This document shows, piece by piece, positions 1-5,076 of a DNA stretch of 5,878 nt. Numbering within the stretch: position 1 is the first letter of the stretch; every line of letters begins with the position of its first letter. This DNA is from Anaerolineae bacterium. Its GTDB lineage: Bacteria; Chloroflexota; Anaerolineae; 4572-78; NAK82. Location: assembly GCA_030598425.1 (NCBI GenBank), contig JAUVPY010000197.1:1-5878 (forward strand), read 5' to 3'. Under the pieces are notes generated by a model. It had not been told where the DNA came from, ran no database searches, and saw only the letters and a list, made by a program, of their open reading frames with translations. Position numbers and translations under genes: made by a program.

Positions 1-39
1 ACGCTTCACCGAACGAGGCCATAAGTGTGGCGACACCAT
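1..39 (-). CDS. possible 5' end of a divergent gene (partial, leaves the window)
   Basis: A leftward reading frame may begin here and run off the left edge. Support is contextual. A good minus-strand promoter lies at 123-94, and a purine-rich GAGG/AGGGGG stretch on the minus strand (about 54-46) ends 6-9 nt before an ATG at 39-37, which would give a protein starting MVSPHLWPRSVKR. A GTG at 46-44 opens another frame (VAYGVATLMASFGEA) that reads more like natural protein, but the purine-rich stretch abuts it too closely for a normal ribosome binding site. Only 13-15 codons are visible, so no product can be named. The plus strand has stops in two frames at 22-24 and 39-41, so the end of a rightward upstream gene here is an alternative. 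Confidence 0.3.
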   Translation of the reverse strand, partial: MVSPHLWPRSVKR

Positions 40-69
40 AGGCCACCCCCTCTCTTTTGTTTCGTCAAC

Positions 70-98
70 TTGCCATATTTTTCACCTAACTATAGTAT
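70..98 (+). promoter_or_regulatory. candidate promoter for the ltaE operon
   Basis: TTGCCA (70-75) is followed after 17 bases by TAGTAT (93-98). An alternative -10, TATAGT (91-96), matches consensus better but leaves a spacer of only 15. The implied start near 105 gives a leader of roughly 75 nt before ltaE. Its -10 falls on the same bases as the -10 of the leftward promoter, so polymerase could occupy only one of the two at a time. It is weaker than the leftward promoter, but is the best rightward candidate upstream of ltaE. Confidence 0.45.
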
Positions 99-123
99 AC
101 GAAAAAAGGTACGCCATAGTCAA
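94..123 (-). promoter_or_regulatory. sigma70-type promoter reading leftward
   Basis: On the minus strand TTGACT (123-118) is followed after 18 bases by TATACT (99-94). Each hexamer matches 5 of 6 consensus bases. A transcript would start near 87 and reach the purine-rich stretch at 54-46. The surrounding DNA is A+T-rich, which favours a promoter but also raises the chance of accidental matches. Confidence 0.6.
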
Positions 124-165
124 TGGTACAAAGCTCCCAAACTTGATAAAACATATCTGATAACT

Positions 166-171
166 AGGAGG
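166..171 (+). promoter_or_regulatory. ribosome binding site of ltaE (AGGAGG), decides the start
   Basis: A full AGGAGG lies 8 nt before the ATG at 180 and 5 nt before an in-frame TTG at 177. The ATG spacing is better, and the resulting N-terminus (MPFIDLRSDTVT) is the usual one for threonine aldolases, so 180 is preferred over 177. Confidence 0.8.
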
Positions 172-179
172 TCTCATTG

Positions 180-1214
180 ATGCCGTTCATTGATTTGCGC
201 AGCGATACCGTTACCCTGCCCACCCCGGCCATGCGAGAAGCGATGGCTACCGCCGAGGTTGGCGATGACGTGTTGGGCGAGGACCCGACGATCAACCGGC
301 TGGAGGCTATGGCGGCCGAACGGGTCGGAAAGGAAGCCGGCCTGTTTGTCTCCAGCGGCACCATGGGAAATCTGGTCTCGGTGTTGACCCACTGTGGGCG
401 TGGGGAGGAGATCATCGTCGGTGACCATGGACACATCTTCTTATTCGAAGCGGGCAGCGCATCGGCAGTGGGGGGGATCCATTCCCGGCAAGTGCCCAAC
501 CGGCCCGATGCTACGTTGGACCTGGCGCAGGTGGAAGCGGCCATTCGCCCTGACGATGATCACTTTCCTCGCACCCGGCTCATCTGCCTGGAAAACACCC
601 ACAACCGTTGCGGCGGCGCCTGCTTGACGCCGGAGTACATGCGCCAGGTTCGGGCCCTGGCCGATAGATATCGTTTAAAAATCCACCTGGACGGCGCGCG
701 GATCTTTAACGCTGCGGTTGCCCTGGGCGTGGACGTGCGCGAGCTAACGCGTGACGCCGACAGCGTGAGCTTTTGCCTGTCGAAAGGCCTCTCGGCGCCG
801 GTGGGCTCGTTGGTGTGTGGGCCGGCGGATTTCATCCACGAAGCACGTCGGGCTCGCAAGGTGTTAGGGGGCGGAATGCGGCAGGGGGGCGTCATCGCCG
901 CCGCCGGCGTCGTGGCTTTGGAACACATGGTGGACCGCCTGGCCGATGATCACGTCAACGCCCGCCGGCTGGCCGAAGGCCTGGCCGACATCCCCGGCAT
1001 CGCCCTTGACCCAAGCCAGGTACAAACCAACATCGTCTACTTCGACCTGGAAGAGGGCGCTCCCGACGCAGCAGAATTCTGTGGGCGCATCGCGGGACAG
1101 GATGTGAAGATGGGCCCCACCGGGGCACGGCGAATCCGGGCGGTGACGCACCACGGGATCGAGACTGACCACATCGAGCAGGCTCTGGGCGTCGTCGCCC
1201 AGGTGATGGCGTGA
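180..1214 (+). CDS. ltaE: low-specificity L-threonine aldolase (PLP-dependent)
   Basis: A cytoplasmic enzyme of the beta-eliminating lyase/threonine aldolase family (PLP fold type I). It cleaves L-threonine and L-allo-threonine to glycine and acetaldehyde. The protein is 344 aa, normal for the family. Visible landmarks are the N-terminal IDLRSDTVTLPTPAM (4-18), GDDVLGEDPT (28-37), SSGTMGNL (58-65) that cradles the PLP phosphate, His85 in the GDHGHIF segment expected to stack on the cofactor ring, ENTHN (138-142), HLDGARIFNA (169-178) with the Asp and Arg that hold PLP and substrate carboxylate, and SFCLSKGLSAPVGS (197-210) with Lys202 as the Schiff-base lysine. No key residue is missing. It is the first gene of the coupled operon; its TGA overlaps the GTG start of the radical SAM gene. 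Stereopreference (L-threonine versus L-allo-threonine) cannot be read from sequence. Confidence 0.93.
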   Translation: MPFIDLRSDTVTLPTPAMREAMATAEVGDDVLGEDPTINRLEAMAAERVGKEAGLFVSSGTMGNLVSVLTHCGRGEEIIVGDHGHIFLFEAGSASAVGGIHSRQVPNRPDATLDLAQVEAAIRPDDDHFPRTRLICLENTHNRCGGACLTPEYMRQVRALADRYRLKIHLDGARIFNAAVALGVDVRELTRDADSVSFCLSKGLSAPVGSLVCGPADFIHEARRARKVLGGGMRQGGVIAAAGVVALEHMVDRLADDHVNARRLAEGLADIPGIALDPSQVQTNIVYFDLEEGAPDAAEFCGRIAGQDVKMGPTGARRIRAVTHHGIETDHIEQALGVVAQVMA

Positions 1215-2308
1215 TTCGCGGGGTCATCCCCGGCCCGAGCTTCACCGCCGCCAATTATCTGACCAACCTGTTCCGCTTGCTGATAGGGGAACGACTATTC
1301 AAACCCTTGGTCGTCTCATATTGCATCACGGCGCATTGCAACCTGAACTGTCGGTATTGTGAGGACTTCGGCGCGCGACGCAATCCCTCGCTCGAGACAC
1401 ATGCGTTGTCCCTTGCCGACGCTGAGCGCGTGCTTGCCATCATCCGTGGGGCCACCGATAGCCTCATCCTTACCGGCGGCGAACCGTTGCTCTATCGGGA
1501 TCTTGAGGCATTGATAGCTCACGCCCGGCACAAGTTGCGCTTTCGGAGCCTGACACTTCTGACCAACGGTCTGCTCTTGCCGAAACACGAGGGTTTGCTA
1601 CCCCATATCAATCGCCTGGTGGTCAGCCTGGACACAGTCGATCCCGATGCCTGGGATCAGACCCTCCGCGCCGCCCCCGGCACTGCCCAGAAGATAATCG
1701 ATGCGGTCGCGGTCACCGCCCGCCGACAGTCGGAGGCTGACTTTCGGCTGGTCATTCACTGCGTCGTCACCCCAGAGACGCTGCCAGTAGCGCGGGATGT
1801 ACTCGACTTCTGTGTCGAGCACAATATCATCTTCTCTTGTTCGCCCCAATCGGTAAACAACTGGCCGCGTTACGAGCTGTTGGTCTCCGACGAATATCTC
1901 GCCTTCGTTGCCGAGGTCGTGGATCTCAAGCGAAGCGGGGCGCCAATCCTGGGTAGCTTACCCTACCTGCGCTTGATGCTGGACTTTAAGCCTTATTCCT
2001 GCTATCCATTGCTTGCCCCGCGTGTAATGCCTGATGGAACACTGGCCTATCCTTGCCGCCCTATTGAGCGGGGTGGCACAGCGCACGGTGGGCGGGCGGT
2101 TAACCTCCTGGATACTGGGGACTGGGAAGAAGCCGTCAAGAGCGCGACACACCTGTACGGACCCCCTCCGCTGACCTGCGGCAGTTGCTATCAGCAATGC
2201 TACGCCGAGCCCTCGCTAATGCAATCCCGGCCTCTCGCGTTCTTGCGCGAGATGGTCGCCTTCTCCCCATCCCGCCGGGCTGGCGTTCATAACTATGTGC
2301 CGGGTTGA
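1211..2308 (+). CDS. radical SAM enzyme with C-terminal SPASM/Twitch-like cysteines
   Basis: A 365-aa radical SAM protein. The canonical CxxxCxxC is CNLNCRYC with Cys43, Cys47 and Cys50, which bind the 4Fe-4S cluster that cleaves S-adenosylmethionine; LTGGEPLL (GGEP at 89-92) is the SAM-binding motif. Five further cysteines lie in the C-terminal third: Cys264, Cys282 (after PDGTLAYP), and Cys323/Cys326/Cys330 in CGSCYQQC. This pattern is like a shortened SPASM or Twitch auxiliary-cluster domain; the CxxCxxxCxxEPS end also recalls the HpnH-type C-terminus. The segment before the first cluster (LTNLFRLLIGERLFKPLVVSY) is hydrophobic and amphipathic but not a clear membrane helix. The start is GTG at 1211, overlapping the ltaE stop, with AGGTGA just upstream. 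Its end overlaps the oxidoreductase start, so the two are probably made together. The family is secure; the substrate is unknown, and no RiPP precursor peptide is visible nearby. Confidence 0.88.
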   Translation: MIRGVIPGPSFTAANYLTNLFRLLIGERLFKPLVVSYCITAHCNLNCRYCEDFGARRNPSLETHALSLADAERVLAIIRGATDSLILTGGEPLLYRDLEALIAHARHKLRFRSLTLLTNGLLLPKHEGLLPHINRLVVSLDTVDPDAWDQTLRAAPGTAQKIIDAVAVTARRQSEADFRLVIHCVVTPETLPVARDVLDFCVEHNIIFSCSPQSVNNWPRYELLVSDEYLAFVAEVVDLKRSGAPILGSLPYLRLMLDFKPYSCYPLLAPRVMPDGTLAYPCRPIERGGTAHGGRAVNLLDTGDWEEAVKSATHLYGPPPLTCGSCYQQCYAEPSLMQSRPLAFLREMVAFSPSRRAGVHNYVPG

Positions 2309-3906
2309 GTACACCGGATCACGAGGCCGTAGTTTTGCGCGATCAAATTACCTCCGTTCAGGTTGTTGTCGTCGGGGCGGGTGTGGCTGGGCTGTCAGCC
2401 GCCTTGCACCTGGCCGAGCGTGGTCTGCGACCTTTGGTGCTGGAAGCCGATCCCGAACGCCCTGGCGGACGTCTTAAGGGAGGGACACCCCTCGAATTTG
2501 AGCACTCCGGGCAAACCTGGCGATTTCCGGGTGAGCACGGCGTCCATGGCATCTGGTCTTCCTATCGCAACTTACAGGCGATGCTGACCCGCCACAGCAT
2601 CCGGCCTATGCTTGTTCCGGCCCAGAAAGAGGAATGGGTGCTCGGCGTGGGTAAGCGAGTACGGCGCGCCGAAGTGGGTAGCGCCATCCGAGGAAGTTGG
2701 GTGCCGGCTCCGCTGCATTACCTGGGGCTGTTCGCCCGACCTCGGTTCCTGGCTATGCTGACCTTGCGTGACATAGCGTCGATGTTTCGTGTCTTTGGCG
2801 GTCTTCTCTCGGCGCTGTCCATTGACCCGTTGTACGAAGATCAGCCGCTACCAGGCATGTCCCTGGCCGACATTTGCGACGGCTGGTCGCCCACCCTCAT
2901 CGCCTTATTCGCCGGACTCACGCGGAACGCGCTGCCGGCCAACCCCGAAGAGATCCCCGCTGCCGGCTTCATCGCTTTTCTGCGCTTCTACACCTTGCTG
3001 CGACGTGATGCTTGGGCCTTTTCATATCTGCCTACCGCCAGTGGGGAAGCCATTATCAGGCCATTGGTCGAAAAGCTAGGCGCTTATGACGTAAAGATCG
3101 TTACAGGTGCCAGGGTGATACGCTTGGAGCGCCAAGCGCGTGGCTGGCACGTTGCCTGGCAGCAAGAGGAGGATCAACTCGGGATGGCAAAGGGGGCGTA
3201 CGTCATCCTGGCAGCCGACGCACCCTCGACCGAACTATTGCTGCGCGAAAGCCCCGACACTGCCTCCGAGGCGGACTCGCTCCGGTTGCCGAGTGGGTTG
3301 CCCACCGCCGTGGTCCGGCTCTGGTTTGATCGCTCTCCCCGAACGCTGCGTGCCGAGGCAGGCATATTCTCTGGAAGCTTTATCCTCGACAACTTCTTCT
3401 GGCTACATCGCATCTACGACGATTACATCCGCTGGAGCCGCGCCACCGGCGGCAGCGCTATCGAATCTCACATCTATGGCCCGCCCCAACTGCTGGAGAG
3501 ACCTGACGCCGCTTTACTGGCCCAGGCTATCGTGGAAGTGGGCCGTGCCTGGCCTGAACTCAAGGGACACCTCATCCACTCGACGTTCACGCGCAACGAA
3601 CCCACCCACACCCTGGTCGATGTAGGCCGTCCCGAAGAGCACCTGGGGGTAGCAACGCCCTGGCCCCATCTCTTCTGCTGCGGTGATTGGGTGCGCGATC
3701 GCAATCCGTCTATGTTCTTAGAGCGAGCCTGCGTTACCGGCATCAAGGCGGCCAATGCCGTATTGGATGATCTGAGCCTGGAACCATGGCCGCTGTTGAC
3801 CCACCCTCAGCCCGAGGCATTTGCAGGCATGATGGAATTATGGACGTATAACGTGCGCCGAAGCCTCCGCAGGCGGCGCCAAGCGCGGAGGAGGCTTGGA
3901 GCGTGA
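2305..3906 (+). CDS. FAD-dependent oxidoreductase, phytoene desaturase/amine oxidase superfamily
   Basis: A 533-aa flavoprotein. The N-terminal dinucleotide fold is VVVVGAGVAGLSAALHLAERG (GxGxxG at 24-29) with Glu47 in LVLEAD for the FAD ribose, then PGGRL (53-57). A histidine-rich FPGEHGVHGIWSSYRNL (74-90) follows, resembling the corresponding part of carotenoid desaturase/CrtU and HpnE-type enzymes. The C-terminal FAD motif is LFCCGDWVRDRNPSMFLERACVTGIKAANAVL (about 456-487). A basic tail ends the protein, with 9 arginines in its last 18 residues, which could aid membrane or nucleic-acid contact. The start is TTG at 2305, overlapping the TGA of the radical SAM gene (TTGA); an in-frame stop at 2290-2292 prevents a longer form. 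There is no good ribosome binding site, so coupling is likely; TTG at 2335, 8 nt after GAGG, is an alternative start. Reaction type is probably desaturation or oxidation of a hydrophobic substrate (inference from family); a true monoamine oxidase is less likely. Confidence 0.85.
   Translation: MSTPDHEAVVLRDQITSVQVVVVGAGVAGLSAALHLAERGLRPLVLEADPERPGGRLKGGTPLEFEHSGQTWRFPGEHGVHGIWSSYRNLQAMLTRHSIRPMLVPAQKEEWVLGVGKRVRRAEVGSAIRGSWVPAPLHYLGLFARPRFLAMLTLRDIASMFRVFGGLLSALSIDPLYEDQPLPGMSLADICDGWSPTLIALFAGLTRNALPANPEEIPAAGFIAFLRFYTLLRRDAWAFSYLPTASGEAIIRPLVEKLGAYDVKIVTGARVIRLERQARGWHVAWQQEEDQLGMAKGAYVILAADAPSTELLLRESPDTASEADSLRLPSGLPTAVVRLWFDRSPRTLRAEAGIFSGSFILDNFFWLHRIYDDYIRWSRATGGSAIESHIYGPPQLLERPDAALLAQAIVEVGRAWPELKGHLIHSTFTRNEPTHTLVDVGRPEEHLGVATPWPHLFCCGDWVRDRNPSMFLERACVTGIKAANAVLDDLSLEPWPLLTHPQPEAFAGMMELWTYNVRRSLRRRRQARRRLGA
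3861..3897 (+). other. G+C-rich hairpin at the 3' end of the oxidoreductase gene
   Basis: AAGCCTCC (3861-3868) is perfectly complementary to GGAGGCTT (3890-3897). In a second register CCTCCGC (3864-3870) pairs with GCGGAGG (3885-3891). No run of T follows, so it is not a standard intrinsic terminator. It lies inside the codons for the Arg-rich tail and about 30 nt before the next promoter; it could slow readthrough or protect the mRNA end, or simply reflect CGN/AGG arginine codons. Confidence 0.4.
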
Positions 3907-3925
3907 CCGATATTGGGGTGAGGCG

Positions 3926-3954
3926 TTGACAAGGAATGAGCATCACGGTACAAT
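3926..3954 (+). promoter_or_regulatory. near-consensus sigma70 promoter for the SDR gene
   Basis: TTGACA (3926-3931) matches the -35 consensus perfectly, and TACAAT (3949-3954) matches 5 of 6 -10 bases, with the optimal 17-base spacer. The expected transcript starts near 3961 and has a leader of about 66 nt before the SDR ATG. It lies in the 120-bp gap after the three-gene operon, so the SDR gene can be transcribed independently of that operon. Confidence 0.75.
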
Positions 3955-4026
3955 CTGGGCGTGGGGAACGGGGCCATTTGGGCCTGTTGACGCGGCTTGT
4001 GGAAAAAGGATTGCTGGCACCAAGTT

Positions 4027-4866
4027 ATGAGCGAAGTGAAGTTGCTGGAGAACAAAGTCGCCATCATCACCGGCGGAGGGCGAGGGGTAGGCCGGGCCAC
4101 TGCGTTGGCATTGACCGAGGCCGGCGCCGACGTCGTGGTCGTTGCCCGCTCCCGCCGCGCGATCGAGGTGGTAGCCGAAGAAGTGCGGGCACGCGGTGGC
4201 CAGGCTCTCGCCATTCCCACCGACGTGTCGGACCCGGCCTCGGTGGATTTGTTGGTGCTGCAAACCCTGCGCGCTTCGGGCCGCATCGACATCCTGATCA
4301 ACAACGCCAGTGTCGTGGCCCCCATCGGTATGACGTGGGAGGTGCCCCCGTACATCTGGCAGCGCAACATCAATGTCAACCTGGGCGGTGTGTTCTTATG
4401 TGCCCACGCCGTCCTACCCCATATGATCCACCAGGACCCGCTTGGAGATGTTCGAGGTAAGATAATCAACGTCTCGTCGGGCGCAGCCAGCGAGATCGTC
4501 CTCGGGGGGAGTGCCTACTCCGCGGCCAAGGCCGGTGTGGACCAGTTTACCCGAGTCCTGGCTGCAGAGGTTGAATCATACAGCATCACGGTCAACAGCG
4601 CCTATCCCGGTGTCGTGGATACGCGCGCACAAACTGGAATCCGCCCTGCCTCCCCCGAACACGCCTCAGAACCGGGCCGCTTTGAAGGTTTTCACCAGAT
4701 GGGAGGCCTCCGCCCACCTGAGGAAGTAGCCCGCTTCCTGCTTTGGCTAGCCAGCCCGTTTACCGACTATGTGACCGGCCAGGTCGTGCGCATCGACGAC
4801 GAGGCGGTTCGCCGGCGCATGGCGCACGATTTAGGCGAAGAACCGATACCGGACGGGGAAGGATAG
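4027..4866 (+). CDS. short-chain dehydrogenase/reductase (classical SDR, FabG-like)
   Basis: A 279-aa soluble NAD(P)H-dependent oxidoreductase with a complete classical SDR set. TGGGRGVG (15-22) is the cofactor loop; VVVVARSRR (36-44) places an arginine where NADPH-preferring members have one; DV (66-67) contacts the adenine; INNAS (91-95) stands for the usual NNAG; the N-containing NINVN segment is at 114-118. Catalytic Ser151 lies in NVSSG, with Tyr164 and Lys168 in YSAAK, and YPGVVDT follows. The C-terminus reads VTGQVVRIDDEAVRRRM, an RIDD variant instead of the common DGG ending, plus an acidic tail. The ATG at 4027 gives the usual distance to the cofactor loop; a longer TTG start at 3997 adds ten unlikely residues. 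AAAGGA at 4005-4010 is 16 nt away, so the ribosome binding site is poor. It has its own promoter and ends 210 bp before icd. The fold is certain; substrate unknown, and many SDRs look like this. Confidence 0.9.
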   Translation: MSEVKLLENKVAIITGGGRGVGRATALALTEAGADVVVVARSRRAIEVVAEEVRARGGQALAIPTDVSDPASVDLLVLQTLRASGRIDILINNASVVAPIGMTWEVPPYIWQRNINVNLGGVFLCAHAVLPHMIHQDPLGDVRGKIINVSSGAASEIVLGGSAYSAAKAGVDQFTRVLAAEVESYSITVNSAYPGVVDTRAQTGIRPASPEHASEPGRFEGFHQMGGLRPPEEVARFLLWLASPFTDYVTGQVVRIDDEAVRRRMAHDLGEEPIPDGEG

Positions 4867-4871
4867 TCTCG
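4853..4871 (+). repeat. 19-nt direct repeat, copy 1 (spans the SDR stop codon)
   Basis: ACGGGGAAGGATAGTCTCG matches the copy at 5001-5019 at 18 of 19 positions (A versus G at the eleventh base). This copy encodes the last residues of the SDR (GEG) and its TAG stop. The copies are 148 bp apart, not a multiple of three. The match is too long to be chance within so short a stretch. Confidence 0.8.
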
Positions 4872-4912
4872 GTAGATCCGGATTTTGGGCTCAAGGCCGG
4901 TCCGCACTCACC

Positions 4913-4939
4913 TGCACTTGTAGCGCAGGCGCAAGTGTA
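4913..4939 (+). repeat. inverted repeat / hairpin in the SDR-icd gap
   Basis: CACTTG (4915-4920) is perfectly complementary to CAAGTG (4932-4937). With wobble pairs the stem reaches 9 bp (4913-4921 with 4931-4939) around a 9-nt loop. No T-run follows. It could be an RNA hairpin after the SDR gene or an operator-like site. Confidence 0.4.
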
Positions 4940-4956
4940 CCCTGCAGCAAACACGG

Positions 4957-4980
4957 GTGACCGGCCGGGCGACGGGTCAC
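4957..4980 (+). repeat. second inverted repeat in the SDR-icd gap, possible weak terminator
   Basis: GTGACC (4957-4962) is perfectly complementary to GGTCAC (4975-4980), with a 12-nt loop; the palindrome CCGGCCGG (4961-4968) overlaps its left arm. It lacks a U tract. With the hairpin at 4913-4939 it makes this gap structured, but I cannot tell termination from operator function. Confidence 0.35.
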
Positions 4981-5000
4981 AGACTCGTCGCGAGCACAGC

Positions 5001-5019
5001 ACGGGGAAGGGTAGTCTCG
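5001..5019 (+). repeat. 19-nt direct repeat, copy 2 (intergenic)
   Basis: ACGGGGAAGGGTAGTCTCG repeats the end of the SDR gene with one mismatch. Unlike copy 1 it is wholly non-coding, 57 nt before the icd start. The similarity stops abruptly on both sides, apart from scattered bases. Confidence 0.8.
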
Positions 5020-5062
5020 CTGAACTAACACCGATGTCTTTCATCAATACCGCGTCTTGGAA

Positions 5063-5072
5063 AGGAGAGGAG
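5063..5072 (+). promoter_or_regulatory. ribosome binding site of icd
   Basis: The purine run AGGAGAGGAG holds two AGGAG cores. The first (5063-5067) is 9 nt before the icd ATG and the second (5068-5072) is 4 nt before it. This is a strong site, in keeping with high expression of a central-metabolism enzyme. Confidence 0.8.
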
Positions 5073-5076
5073 TTAC

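Noticed and set aside
109..129. GGTAC repeated around CCAT/ATGG in the ltaE leader, looking like a small hairpin
   Set aside because: Only about 5 bp can pair with a wobble; too weak to claim as a riboswitch or operator.
177..179. TTG start for ltaE, one codon before the ATG
   Set aside because: The ATG at 180 has better spacing from AGGAGG and gives the usual family N-terminus.
3997..4026. TTG start lengthening the SDR by ten residues
   Set aside because: No ribosome binding site precedes it, and the added residues (MWKKDCWHQV) are not SDR-like; the ATG at 4027 gives the normal distance to the cofactor loop.
3807..4469. Minus-strand frame of 220 codons across the oxidoreductase-SDR junction
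   Set aside because: It overlaps two well-supported genes and a strong plus-strand promoter, and its composition (Ser/Thr/Arg/Pro-rich) is that of a shadow frame.
5020..5050. Possible icd promoter (CTGAAC ... ATCAAT or TCAATA)
   Set aside because: Both hexamers fit consensus poorly at any reasonable spacing, so it was not listed.
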